Assembly (NCBI RefSeq): GCF_900747795.2
Contig: NC_041395.2
Span: 169,549,031 to 169,613,030 of the forward strand
Origin: Erpetoichthys calabaricus
Taxonomy: Eukaryota > Chordata > Cladistia > Polypteriformes > Polypteridae
Length of the DNA stretch: 64,000 bases
Direction: 5' to 3'
Shown here one piece after another: positions 22,401 to 33,503 of the stretch; position 1 is the stretch's first letter; the number at the start of each line of letters is the position of its first letter. A program made the position numbers and the translations under genes. Below the pieces are notes generated by a model. It made no database searches, was not told the DNA's origin, and saw nothing but the letters and a program-made list of their open reading frames with translations.

Positions 22401-24480
22401 TGAGAAAACCAAGTGGCTGATGTAATAGTAAATACTGTATATCCAGCAAAACATGTATGCTGTTGTAACAGCAAGAGATGAAGCAGGCTGCCTACTGCTG
22501 AGAGAAAAAGCAGTTAGTTTCTCCTTAACCCCAAATGGGATAAAGAACATGAGCAGATGTGCTTGATAATGCAAACCACAAAGGTCTGTAGAGCTTGATA
22601 AGGCATGTTGTACTAATCAATTGTTATTATTTTTTTTTTTTAAACACATATAAAACCCAGTATAAGCCATACTGTATGTGTAGGGCAGGGACTACTAACC
22701 TACACAGAAATGCTCCAGAGAGGTTGCTAAAATCATTTTTTTTCTTAACCCTGTCTCATATTTATTTTGTTAGATCATAAAATGAAGATTAAAAACTTTG
22801 ATGAGCTGAAATCTTGACAGAATAACAGATGGTGCCTGCTCATAAAAACAGAAAAATTAGAAATGAAAAAAGTGATGCTCAAACAAAGAAGTAGAAAAAA
22901 GTAGGAATGGTATAAAAAAGTGGACATAGGATTCCATAAAACTGACATTTGAACAACGAGAGCCCAAAAACAAAACAATCCTGGTCAAAAACACTGAAAT
23001 TCCAACATCTAGATGGAGTTACTGTATATGCAGAACATGTAGTAAACTGAAACTGGAAAAAATACATCAGAAATGATTTACCAAAAATTTAAGCCAGTAG
23101 GGTATTTTGACATATCTTAAAAAAATGAACAATGATTTCAAAGCATTCGTAAGTAATTCTTATGAACACAAACAGTTTGAATTATGTCAAGCTACCTTAA
23201 TTTGGGGTGTTCATAACAAATGTAATAATTTACTTCATTTGACAGAAGTACATAATAAAATAGAATAACAATGTTAAATATCTGAAATATTAAAATGTGT
23301 GCTTCAAATTAAATGGTTATAGTGTAAATTATTCTTGACTGTAACAAAAATTTTTAATTTTTCACCCTTTGATAGAGGTCTGTGTAGGGCTAGATCAAAA
23401 ATCAAAGATAACATCATTTTCATTATCAATGGCATTAACATAGTTTAAAATGATACACCAACATGCTTATATTTTAAATTTGTAATTTTTAACATTTTGA
23501 GAGTGGCTCTTAGATGGCTAGGACTGCTGGTTATAAATCAAATGTCAGCAAAATTATTACATTCATAATCAGCAACCTCAAAATAGCATAAAACAACTCT
23601 CCATATGCCAATAACACCGATCCCCAAGTTTTGCGAAATGAAATAATTTTGTCCCTTTGCATCCCATTAGGGGGTCAACCCCTGGGCATGTACAACTTCA
23701 ATTCACATTTTTGCTGTAGACACCTGTTGGTTTACTGTTTATCCTAAGGGTTTGCTTTCCTGCACAGAATATGGTTCAAACATGGCCAAAAAAATAAGGA
23801 TTTTTCAGGTCTAGGAAGCTTGAATAACTAGGCATCAAGATAAGTCAAAATTATATGTGGGGAACCCGCAAAAAAAATATCAGAAGTGATTTCAAAAATG
23901 TTTATAAATAATTCTAATGCACGCAATTATTTAAACTTAAATAATGAATATGATTACTGTTGAGACTGGGAAAAAGTGACAATCATACAAGCGGCAAACT
24001 GTAAATCACATAAAAAAACTTTGAAATTGAGTGGAGGTTAAAGTGTTGCCCCAACCATATGAATTTTGAAACAACTGCATTATAGACTACATGGTATTAG
24101 TTTGTAAAAGCTTTAGAATGATGTGCTACATACACAATGAATCCAAAAAATATGTAACGTCTATCCGTGATCAGACATACGGGCCTAAAATCAACAAGAG
24201 TAAGTGAAAAAAAAAGCAACAGAACGAGAAATCATTGAGGCAGAGAAACTTATATGCAGCCCTTTTTCCCCCAACAATTGACATCAAATAAAATCATTTA
24301 TACATTTGGCAGTTTGAACATTGAAGGTTTAGAGCCACGCAGAGAGGTTGAGTATGCTACCACGGTTTCGGCCAACAAACGCTACTCCAAGCCAAAAGCT
24401 AAAAACACGAGAGAGAAAGAAATCAAATACCGTTTTAGCAAAGACAGTTTAAAAATGTAAAACAATTTGTGTACCCTCAT
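19411..24480. other. Gene-free A+T-rich stretch
   Basis: Five kilobases with no coding exon or intact transposon recognised. One degraded terminus of the hAT-type MITE family (CTTTCCAATCCCAGTCC) is at about 20573-20635, without a matching right end. The largest open frames are short and look random. Confidence 0.5.
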
Positions 24481-24559
24481 ATGCAGTGCCAAATCGCGAT
24501 TATAATATGTGCCAGGTGTCCTGATTGATCGACAAAGCGATCAGGTAGAGAAGCATCTG

Positions 24560-24740
24560 CAGAGCCCCCTGACGGTGTGGCAAATAGCTTGAGTCGGCCG
24601 CCACTAATCCAAAGCCATCCGGGTCCCAAGTGGGTTATATCTGGTCACGTGACGAGGCGCAGCCATCTTGTTTTGGTTACGAAGAGAGACAGAGAGCTCG
24701 TATAGGAACTTGCACTGTCAGCGACGCAGAGGTAAGGGAA
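24560..24740 (+). promoter_or_regulatory. Candidate promoter and noncoding first exon
   Basis: A CpG-containing patch in A+T-rich surroundings. A palindromic E-box GTCACGTGAC (24644-24653, the USF/TFE3 type) is followed by GCCATCTTG (24662-24670, a YY1-type element often at the start of housekeeping transcripts). No ATG follows before a consensus splice donor, CAGAG|GTAAGG, with GT at 24732-24733. This is the usual layout of a short untranslated exon 1. The orientation and distance after EFHD fit GIGYF2, which follows EFHD1 in mammals. No GIGYF2 coding exon was recognised in the rest of the window, so the gene is unnamed here. Confidence 0.55.
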
Positions 24741-26431
24741 AATTACTTTTACAGAATTTTTTGACCAAAAGAGTGATAGCTCTGGAAGCATTCGGTTTTA
24801 TCCCGTGTGATGCCCAGTGAAACTGTGGCGACTGCCAATTGGTTTGGGCTCCGCATGGCGAGTTGGCCCCACAGCAGCGGTCTCGATTGCTTTGAAAGGC
24901 GAGAGTGGAAGAACGAAGAGTAGCTTAGGTGGTGCACGAAACACCGATGGACAGGTCAGGCCGCTCGCAGAGTTCTGGAGGGAGGGGTTGAAATCGACTC
25001 ACATGTCAGAGTAGTTTGTTTTACATTGCCCGTAGTTGTCATGAGAGAACATCGGTTTCCATAAGTGGCATAAGGCAAAAAAAGTTCTGGCAGAGTGATG
25101 TCTGTGTCAGTTTGCATGTGCTCCAAATGTTTATCTGACTGACACATGGAATGTTTGAGGATAGGTGCACTCGGTTGTTATCCATCAGGGAATCCGGTGT
25201 CACTCAAGATAATATAAAAAGTCACAAGTCCACAAGTTTTTCTGCTTTCAGGAAGCTCGTGTTTAACTATAGTTAACAGTTCGTTCTCCCGACTGATAAC
25301 CCTGTCTGGAGCAGTGGGCACAGTGGCATCCAACTTTTTACTTAGAAAGTTGAAGGTAGCCTTCGTTATGAAGTCGGCGTGGCATTCGAGAAGCATACTG
25401 GAAAATCAACGCAGACGACCCTCTGCACTTTTTGGAAGCCCCTTCCGAGCATTTTTCACAAAAATGGGAAACAAGATGATCTAACAGGTGCCAGTAAGTG
25501 ACACGGGGTTCATTAGCATTTACGCCAGAGGAAACCGGGTGTTGTTCGCCCTGAATCGTGTTTCACGTTTGTGGGTAAAGAATGTGAACTACACCATCAA
25601 ATGGAAGGTATTTAGGTGATGGGATTCAATTTTACCTGTAGACGTTTGCCCAAATGTTGACGGTTTAAATCTTCAGTCAGCCTGTTAAGAAGCAACCACT
25701 GCCGGAAAGAACGGGATAAAATAGCTCATGGCCGTTAGAGGAAAAACAAAGAAACAAAATACATCACCGGGAATCTAAAAATAATGTTTATTTTAAACAC
25801 TTTATTGGACATAAATTGGCCAGACTCTGTGGAAGTTTCAACTCCAGAAACGTGGATGAAAACATGTGGAGTGTCTGGTCTTTCCTGTGTGTCGGCATTG
25901 ACTGCTGAGCGAGGAGCAGTTCCTTATTCACAGCTGTCAGAAGTTTAGAGATCACTGTTTTGTGTTACCTCCTCTTTAATTATTTCTGAAATTAATGGAT
26001 TGGGTCTGCACATCTCCCTGTGACACAGCATCTTTAGTGTGGGACAAATACATTACCTGTATTGCTTTTTTTTTTTTTTTAATAAAGAACTGTACATAAC
26101 TCTTCATGGATTGGTGGAAGAGATTTTGATTTGATCAATTTTGGATTTTGACTTTGAAACTAATCCTAACCAGATGTTCATATTTTTTAAAAGAATTTTG
26201 GAAATAGTCATTTTGAACACTTTTTCAGTTTTTGCTTACCATACTTGTTTTTGTTACTTTTTAGTTGCCAGTTTTTAAAAATTGCCAGTACATATCTGTG
26301 TCTTTCAGTTTAATACTCAGAGCTAAAGTAATAGACTGGTAATAGTAGGTAACCATTGCATATACATTCACTACGACTACTGTGATTTCCAAGCCTTTCT
26401 GCTTTAAAGAGAGTGATAGGTTATTTTAAAA
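24741..26431. other. Stretch downstream of the promoter candidate
   Basis: The first 900 bases are richer in G+C than average and hold short open frames on both strands, including a 72-codon minus-strand frame at 25178-25396 described separately. From 25800 it turns A+T-rich, without recognisable genes. Confidence 0.4.
25178..25396 (-). other. Unassigned minus-strand open frame
   Basis: Seventy-two codons from ATG: MLLECHADFITKATFNFLSK, ... RENELLTIVKHELPESRKTC, ending LSDTGFPDG. I do not recognise the family. The composition looks protein-like rather than low-complexity. Just upstream is GTTGATTTTCCAG, a possible splice acceptor, so it could be an exon or a gene fragment, or an old transposon piece. 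No matching donor or further exon is evident. Treated as unproven. Confidence 0.2.
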
Positions 26432-26589
26432 CTAGGGGGCTTTGCCCCCTGCTCGCTTCGCTCGCCAACCCCTGGTGTTGGGTAGCCCGAAATACATTGA
26501 TGTATGTATGAGATATATTGGAGTGTAAAGGTATAGATGATGAACAAAGGAAGTAAAGAACCCATAGCATGGCAAATTAGAAAGATATA

Positions 26590-26985
26590 TTGGAATATTT
26601 CTTTATACACAACATTTGTAGTAAAGATGGTGTGTTGTCCTTGAATGAGTTTTCCTTGGTATGGAGTATCTACAACTTTAACTTTAATGTCAGATGAACG
26701 CCGAACTCTTGAGAAGGCTACATAAAGTTGTCCATGTCCAAGTACAGGCTCAGAGAGGTATATGCCAACTCTGTCCATGGTTTGTCCTTGGGATTTGTTG
26801 ATCGTCATGGCAAATGCAGGTTTAATGGGAAATTGGTGTCGTTTAAGTGTAAAAGGTAATTCCAGGTAAGAACTTGGAACGTCAACTATAGGAATCAAAA
26901 CAGTATTGTTAGAATGTGATCCTGTAAGTACTTTTTTAGACTTAGCTAATGGGTGACCGTTTATGACTTCAGCGACGTTTCTCAT
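26590..26985 (-). pseudogene. Helitron helicase C-terminus
   Basis: The C-terminal end of a Pif1-like Helitron helicase. The tell-tale motifs are LPFTLKRHQFPIKPAFAMTI, NKSQGQTMDRVGIYLS and HGQLYVAFSRVRRSSD, which belong to superfamily 1 helicase motifs V and VI. In the related copy (54969-55406) the protein stops at ...VVYKEIFQ; here the frame reads on for some 60 codons across the element end into flanking DNA, stopping at 26404. The Walker A and B parts are missing. It follows 26988-27320 with the middle of the gene deleted. Confidence 0.85.
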
Positions 26986-26987
26986 TA

Positions 26988-27320
26988 TCAGCTCTGTGTA
27001 TTGCTTGTTTTCAGGAAGGGTCTGCCATTGCCAGCTGGTGGCCTGATATTTACCCCGGTCGATGCAAAAGGAAATGAACTATTGTAGGATCCAATGCAGT
27101 CCATAAAGTTTTTACTTTCGGGTACATTGTTAGTTAGAAGCTTCCGTAGATATTCAGGAAAGTCATCTAAAGGAGGCAGTCTAACATGACCCTTTTGACA
27201 ACAACGTGTAAACTCATTAGTTGTAGTGCCAGTTGTTTCTTCAGGGAAGTTAAGTGAATGACAATGACAGCAAATGATATTCATTAATCCTATTAATAGT
27301 GGACTCATTACAGAATGCAT
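26988..27320 (-). pseudogene. Helitron N-terminal zinc-ribbon-like part
   Basis: Reads IICCHCHSLNFPEE, then NEFTRCCQKGHVRLPPL, FPEYLRKLLTNNVPESKNF and SYNSSFPFASTGV. This is the conserved segment at the N-terminus of Helitron proteins (C-x2-C ... CC spacing), which normally continues into the Helitron-like N domain and the HUH nuclease. Soon after FASTGVNIRPPAGNG the frame ends at the deletion junction. Confidence 0.85.
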
Positions 27321-27975
27321 TGTCAGCTAATTGGCGGAATTGTTTAGCGGCTGTTTGTCGTTCCTTTCTTTGCCGTTGATGTATTGCCTCTGCTATTTGA
27401 GAGTCGCGTTGTAGGCGCCTGCGTTCATTAATTGTATTCAGGCGGGCTCGTTTCTGTATGTCTGTCAGTTGAGATGTTTCGTTTTGGAGCCGTGACTTCT
27501 TTGGTTGCGTTGTTTGAGAAGCGCGTTGTAGGCGCCTGCGTTCATTGTTTTTATACAGATGGGCTCGTGTTTGTAGCCCCGTTAGTCGAGCTCTTTCGTT
27601 TTGGAGCTGTGCCTGCTTTGCTTGCGGCATTTCAGACGCGCGTTGTAGGCGCCTGCGTTCATTGGTTTTATCCAGGCGGGCTTGTGTGTGTATCTCCATC
27701 AGTTATGGTGTTTAGTTTTGAACCCGTGCCTGCTTTGCTTCCGCAGTATCAGATGCACGTTGTAGGCGCCTGTGTTCATTGTATTTGTCCATGCGGGCTC
27801 GTGTTTGTAGCTCCGTTAGTCGAGCTGTTTGGTTTTGGAGCCGAGACAGTTTAGCTTTGAAGGTTTCAGACGCGCGTTGTAGGCACCTACGTTTAATGAT
27901 TTTATCTATGCGGGCTCGTTTTTGTAGCTCCGTTAGTTGAGCTGGATCGTTTTGGAGCCGTGACCGTGACTCCAT
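27321..27975 (-). pseudogene. Helitron tandem-repeat N-terminal region
   Basis: Minus-strand coding repeats of 39 residues (117 bp), about five to six copies. The unit is RLQNERARLTGLQTRAHLYK + NNERRRLQRAS..., seen on DNA as GCGCGTTGTAGGCGCCTGCG at roughly 27405, 27523, 27640, 27758 and 27876. The likely start is MESRSRLQNDPAQLTE at 27975. A stop breaks the frame near 27700-27715, separating the first two units. The repeats are highly basic and probably helical. Function unknown; a DNA-contact or dimer role is only a guess. Confidence 0.8.
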
Positions 27976-28413
27976 TAGTTATCCGTTGTCTACCGTTAGT
28001 AATATGGATAATTGCACTTACTGTTAATACGGAGCGTTTTCTGTGGTTGTACTGTTAATAATGCATCACTGTAATGTGATTCACATATGCTATATGGTTT
28101 GGACGTGTGAGGATGCTGAACGTTTAATACGGAGAGTTCGTTTATTCTTATCACCCGGACCATGCTGTGTAGTGTGGACGTTTAGTTCAGAAGCGCGTTG
28201 TAGGCGCATGTGCCTTTCGTACTTTCTCGCGCCTTCCGTACTATCTTTGTGGACCTTTGCGGACCCCGTAGTGTCTTCCGTTTGACTCTGGGGTGCAGTG
28301 CAGAATCCTCTTTTCTGTGTGCTGTAGGCGCCTGCACACTATGTCTCCTGCGTCCATCGCCGTGTACCTGGGTCCGTGCCTTCCGGTTTACCATTCTCGG
28401 TTAGTAATATGGA

Positions 28414-30148
28414 TGTCACTGCACAAGTCACAGTTAATTATTTTATTTAAATTTGCATCATTAAAGAATGGAATAGTATCTCTCAGAATCACATTTTTTT
28501 TCCTTCATTCGACAGTGTGATTGAATGCAAGAATAGGAATTATTACAATAAATATTTAAACAAAAGTGATTCAATAGTAATAAAATATTAGCTATAAAGT
28601 CTTGTGATTTCATGCAAATACTTTGTAAATGAACACTGTTATACCACCAAGTAATGTTTATAGAGGAGTGTTTCTTGAATGATTATTCTTTCTTATGACT
28701 TGTGTTTTAACAACTTGAGACACACAAGCTACATTCACAGTGCAGTTGAAGAGTGATTCCGGTGTGATATTTGGTTCTATTTTTTTGTTGTCAAGTTGTT
28801 CAAATAAACTTTTTCAAATGACCCAAATCTGATATAAGTGTGCATATACATTAACCCCGAATGTGTTCAGCAGGTACAAAATTAATCAAAACAAACAAAT
28901 CAGATTGACGACCACGACTCACCCTTCTCCTCTAAGCAGCCTATGTAGGAACTAACAGCTAGTGATGCTTGGTGACTCAAATATACTCTTTTGAAAAACA
29001 ACTTTTCTGCTTGTATGATTTTTTACTTGCTGCATTTATTATTGTTTTGTCCTCTTTTTCTGTATCTCCCATCAGTTGTGAAACAATATACACAAGCTTA
29101 GAAAGCTTTTTCTAGTGTGACTGACTGGTTCACTTTCCATATAGTGCCGGTGGAGGGTCAATATGTATTGCTTATGCTCTGAAGATAGGAGGGGTAGTGA
29201 TTCCCACCCCATATTCCACCTGTGTTGAAGAGGGTGGTAAACTACATCTAAGAAGATAAGGACAGAGAAAAAACATTTCTAAACCTTTTCATTTGAGTCT
29301 GAACTCCTATGAGAATTCCTCTTTAGACAAATGAATTTGAACAGTGCATGAGAGAGAGGCTATTGAAACAAACAAACGGTTTTAAACTTTATAGTGAACT
29401 AATCGTGGAGCTGGTGAAAAGCTGCCTAATCTTACATTATAGAAACATTATCCCAAATGAAACCTTTAACTAAAGTAAAAATGTTGTTCTTCACTAAAGC
29501 AAAGCTTTTGAAATGAAAAAGTAGTATATGCTTAGTGCGATGTTCTTTTCTATGACTCAGTATGCCATAGTAATGGGGTGTGTAAATGTATGTATGTGTA
29601 ATGTATATATCTTTGTCTGTGTGTGTATAAAAACATTTTTTTTAAATCTAAAAATTGGGCTGCATTAATTGTTTTGTGAAGTTCAAAACCATCTGCAAAT
29701 TCACAAGCTCATGATGGTAAGCAAGAGCAATACTGGCAATGCACTACTTTTATTATTATTATTATTACATTTGTTTTCCTTACTAGAGGTGAGTCTGCAA
29801 AGCATGAAACACATTTTACTTGTACACTGGTGAATGAACACTGCAGTTTTCAAACAAAGTGATTTTTGAAAAAGAGAACCCTTCAAAAAATGAGTTTGTT
29901 TGTGTCCTCAAAGTGATAATAAAGAAACTAGAACCAGAAACACTTATAACGGCCTGTGGTGCACATATAAACACCAGACAAACATACTACACGTAGCCAT
30001 TATTTTATTTTTCCCAAGCTACACATTTTTTTTGGTTCTTTAGACAAGACTATGTAAGGGAATTCTCCATCTCTTTTCTATGTAAACTGAAACACTGTGA
30101 GCCTATTCTTTTCTCATGAGTGAAGTAACTGTTGCATTGTCATGATAT
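28414..30148. other. Gene-free stretch
   Basis: A+T-rich sequence with no coding exon or transposon end recognised. There is an (ATT)n run at 29749-29766. Short open frames here have no recognisable motifs. Confidence 0.45.
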
Positions 30149-30152
30149 TTAA

Positions 30153-31082
30153 GTACCATATTTTTTGCACCATAAGACGCACCTGACCATTAGACGCACC
30201 TAGGTTTAGAGGAGGAAAACAAGAAAAAAAATCTGAACCAAATGGTGTACTAATATGTTTAATAAAATATAGCAGAATAATATTTCAACCATGTAAATTC
30301 AACAGCGGTATTAAGAAACATCATCACTGTCATTAACAAATAAGGAGAGACTTTAAGGTTCAAGCACTCTTCTAGTTTTATGGAATCCCCAAGAACTCCT
30401 CATCACTAGTGTCAGAATTTATGAAGCTCAGTTGCTCACAGTCACTTTGCAGCAGCATGTACCTATCATCACGCGGCATAACCTGTCCAAAGCCACCAGG
30501 TGACAAAGTACCTTTGGACCAATGCTCCCTGAAGTTATATCGCCAGTCTAGTCCCATCTATATTTGTAATGCCACAAAGCCTTTCATCTCATGTTTTGTT
30601 GTGGGTTTCCAGTTTGAAAAACGAGAATGCGGTACAAGCACAGCCCTCGATTCAAAAAATTGCTCTGTATACCTGTTTGTCTCGTCTGACAGTAGCTGAA
30701 AGACAGCTTCAGGAAAGAACAGCCTGAAGTAGTCCAGCGGCTGGTAATCTGTCGAGTCCAACAGCAAGCCATACTGTCTTGTGAAGTCCGGTAGCCAGTT
30801 TGGCTCCCTTGGATCAATGTCTAGGTATTCCTCCTACATGAACCTTGCCATAGGTGCATCGGCTGCACGACTATGCTCAGCTGGGGCGGCATTGGCTGCT
30901 GTCCCGATCAGCTGATGCCAGTTCCTCACTCTCTTGTTCGATCTCCTGATCACTCTCAACAAAATCAGATTCTGAAAAATCAGAGTCCGACTTAGTAATA
31001 ATGCACAAAACATTGTCTGCTGAGTATTTTGTTTTCTGCACTCGCTTCGCTCCCTCGTGAGATGTCGATGCCATCTTGCCAA
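30153..31082 (-). mobile_element. piggyBac-type transposon fragment
   Basis: The left edge is a TTAA (30149-30152), the piggyBac target, followed by GTACCATATTTTTTGCACC and the ATAAGACGCACC repeat (twice), a terminal type known in vertebrate DNA transposons. Inside is the N-terminal part of a piggyBac transposase on the minus strand. The right terminus was not found. Confidence 0.65.
30400..31074 (-). pseudogene. piggyBac-like transposase, N-terminal part
   Basis: Starts MASTSHEGAKRVQKTKYSAD and runs into an acidic serine stretch (SDSDFSESDFVESDQE), the usual flexible N-terminus of piggyBac proteins. After frame changes comes DSTDYQPLDYFRLFFPEAVF, ETNRYTEQFF and TKHEMKGFVALQI. These match the PGBD-type core T..TPL.FF.LFF...........TNRYA and EMK.F.GL. 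The part with the catalytic aspartates is missing or unreadable. Closest to PGBD4-like proteins by eye. Inactive. Confidence 0.7.
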
Positions 31083-32298
31083 AATTATGTCACAGGTGCC
31101 TTGTCACACTTACAGGTAATTTAACTTTGTCACCATTAAAATATCCAACTACGCCACCTAGTTTTATTAAGAGACTGGGAACTCCTGAAATTTACCAATA
31201 ATAGCACAAAGGTTTCTTTAAATTGGGCGGTGAGTAAACACACAATGAAAGACACAACAGTAATTTCAGAAAAAAGCAACAGTAAGTTCTATTACACAAG
31301 ACAATATAAGGTACATTAAAAAGATAAATAAACATAACAAAACCTAAACATATCAGGAATTAATTTCCTTTTTTTAAAAAGGAAAATACACAGTCCACAC
31401 TCTAAAAGTCCGTTAAAAACAAGAATTGGAGGATACAACCTTTAGTGGTGCAGAGTCCAGTTTGTGTACTGTGTTAACCCAACACTTAATCGTTCAACTG
31501 TCCACGGATACCCTCTTTTCACCAGACACTTGTTTCCCAACAGAAGTTGTGTCAAAACATTGAATCCCTGTCAGCGTCTCTTCGTCGTTCCTTTTTTTTT
31601 TCCACTCTGGGCTCCTTGTGTTGCTCTGACCTAGGCACGCCTCATTTCTCGTCTGCCAGCTTTGCTTGGTCCTTTCATGCGGCTTCCCTCTCTCGCTGGA
31701 CCCACAACCGGCGTCTCCTTTTGGAGCTGTCTCTTCCTCCCTGGAAGTGTTGCCATCCTTGTGCCTCACGTCGTGCCAACCACGTACCCTTGTCTGCCTG
31801 CGAGCCCCTGTGCTCTGTCCGAGTATCTTGGCAGCGTTTTCTGTGGATTGTCCCTTTTCCTTCATCTGTGCTTTCAGGTCACCCAGAATCTCTGCCTTGA
31901 ATGCTAGTCTCCAGTCTGCCTGTGAATGAAAACTGTCCTAAACTACATTGTGAAGGACTATGGCCGTAAGTTTTACTAAGTAACATAACAACTAACAGCT
32001 AAAAGTATACATAGCCTGATCCTGGAAGGGATGCACAAAAACAGACCTGCAAAATAAAGCAACCCTACATGGCATGTCTGGAGTAACACAATGCCACAAT
32101 TAGTGTGAGATGATGCAAACAGAAGTTTGTTTGTTTTTTTCGATTGAATGCCAGGGTTTGCCATTGAATATAAAACATTTTTAAAATAAATTTGAGTTAT
32201 GACACATTTTTAACATTTGAGCTAACAGCCCTAGTTCACACATCTCTGAAAAGATCAAACGTGTCTCATATGTGGAAAAATTCAGAATAAGTCAATTT
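31083..32298. other. Unassigned stretch with pyrimidine-rich block
   Basis: 31490-31930 is a C+T-rich, G+C-richer block; open frames run on both strands through it, which points to base composition rather than a gene. The minus frame (31494-31865) is basic and lacks family motifs. It is probably an unclassified repeat. Confidence 0.35.
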
Positions 32299-32310
32299 TA
32301 TACAGATCAT

Positions 32311-32660
32311 CCATCCATCCATTTTCAACCCCCCGCTGAATCCAAACGCAGGGTCACGGGGGTCTGCTGGAGCCAATCCCAGCCAACACAGGGCACAAGG
32401 CAGGAAGCAATCCCACCGCAGGACACACACAAACACACCCACACACCATGCATACACTAGGGCCAATTTAGAATCGCCAATCCACCTAACCAGCATGTCT
32501 TTGGACTGTGGGAGGAAACCGGAGCGCCCGGAGGAAACCCACGCAGACACGGGGAGAACATGCAAACTCCACGCAGGGAGGACCCGGGAAGCGAACCCGG
32601 GTCCCCAGGTCTCCCAACTGCGAGGCAGCAGCGCTACCCACTGCACCACCGTGCCGCCCC
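32311..32660 (-). repeat. Full-length tRNA-derived SINE, antisense
   Basis: A 350-bp copy flanked by a perfect 12-bp target duplication TATACAGATCAT (32299-32310 and 32661-32672), proving retrotransposition. On the minus strand it runs GGGGCGGCACGGTGGTGCAG (tRNA-like head) through GGGTTCGCTTCCCGG (B box), CCCACAGTCCAAAGACATGC, a (TG)n run, and CCATTTTC-type tail ending in a GGATGGATGG repeat. It is the reference copy for the worn SINEs in this window. Confidence 0.92.
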
Positions 32661-32812
32661 TATACAGATCATTTCCTTGAATTATTTGGATTGGTTTAAA
32701 TAAAATATTGCAGTGGGACCATGTGTACCATTTTGTCACTAGCACTACAACTGAGGTTGCATCTTTTTTTCCCCCCTAACGTTCTCTGTAGTGGGAATGC
32801 ACCTATCTAGGT

Positions 32813-33503
32813 CAAAATGTTGAACTCCGGTCCTCAAGCGCAACTGTAGCTTGAGTCAACATTTTCTTAAAATGGTTACAAGTTTCCTAACAAGTTTTTG
32901 CTGCTAATTAACTCTTCTATCCTAATTTTAATGGTCATATTTAAGACTAGACCCCTTAATTATTTAGTTTTTTCGTAATTAAAAGACAAGCAATAATGAG
33001 ATACAAAAGAAGCAAACACATGACCAGCAATCTTTGTCTGTCATTCGGTATCTAAAAGTAAAGAAGTGAAGATCTCAGTAATGTTGATCTGCTCAGGTCC
33101 ACAAAACATTTTAATGGTGTTCTTAGCAAAATGAAAAGTAGCCGTTTTGGAAATGTCTTCTGTGGCAGAATGAGAACACCAACAAGCCATGGAATTAAAT
33201 AACTGGTTTAATTAACAATAATTGGCTTCTAATTAAATAACCAGTTGCATTCATATTGGTTAGAGTCTGAATCCCCGACTTAGCTGGTCATCTGTTGGCT
33301 CACTTCACTTTTCATGTTTTTTGGCTGTGGTTTCAGGAAAAAATTAAGAAATTCATAGGACTGAATCTTAAATTAAAGGTCAATTAAAATAGAGGGAAAA
33401 GTAGTTAATCAGTAGCAAAAACTGATCACTAATTAAGAAAAGGGTCAGACTGAAAACCTGCAGTCACAATAATGCTCCACAACTGGAGTTGGAGACCACT
33501 ACT
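32813..33503. mobile_element. Inverted-repeat element, hAT-MITE-like
   Basis: About 690 bp between imperfect inverted ends: TTGAACTCCGGTCCTCAAG on the left, TGGAGTTGGAGACC on the right, with inner parts also pairing (AACCAGTT / AACTGGTT type). It belongs with the long-TIR MITEs at 17438, 36148 and 62340. No clear target duplication, so ends are approximate. Confidence 0.5.

Larger units (their letters stand above)
26432..28413 (-). mobile_element. Helitron, deletion derivative 1
   Basis: A 1,982-bp minus-strand Helitron. The 3' end in element sense reads GGGGGCAAAGCCCCCTAG: a hairpin directly before CTAG (26432-26435), with a second hairpin from GCGAGCGAAGCGAGC. The 5' end reads TCCATATTACTAACCGAGA (up to 28413). 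The host A and T flank it, as Helitrons require. It retains an N-terminal region with tandem coding repeats and the helicase tail, but not the HUH replication domain or most of the helicase. It shares both ends with 54815-57321. Confidence 0.9.

Noticed and set aside
27432-27854. A 140-codon plus-strand frame with repeated RVVGACVHC-like units
   Set aside because: It is the antisense of the Helitron 39-residue coding repeats; the minus strand carries the meaningful protein.
31494-31929. Frames of 80-120 codons on both strands
   Set aside because: They overlap in a C+T-rich block, show no family motifs and are best explained by composition.
32266-32745. A 159-codon minus-strand frame
   Set aside because: Translation of the SINE at 32311-32660; the same phrase ([17 protein letters not shown]-like) appears at every SINE copy.
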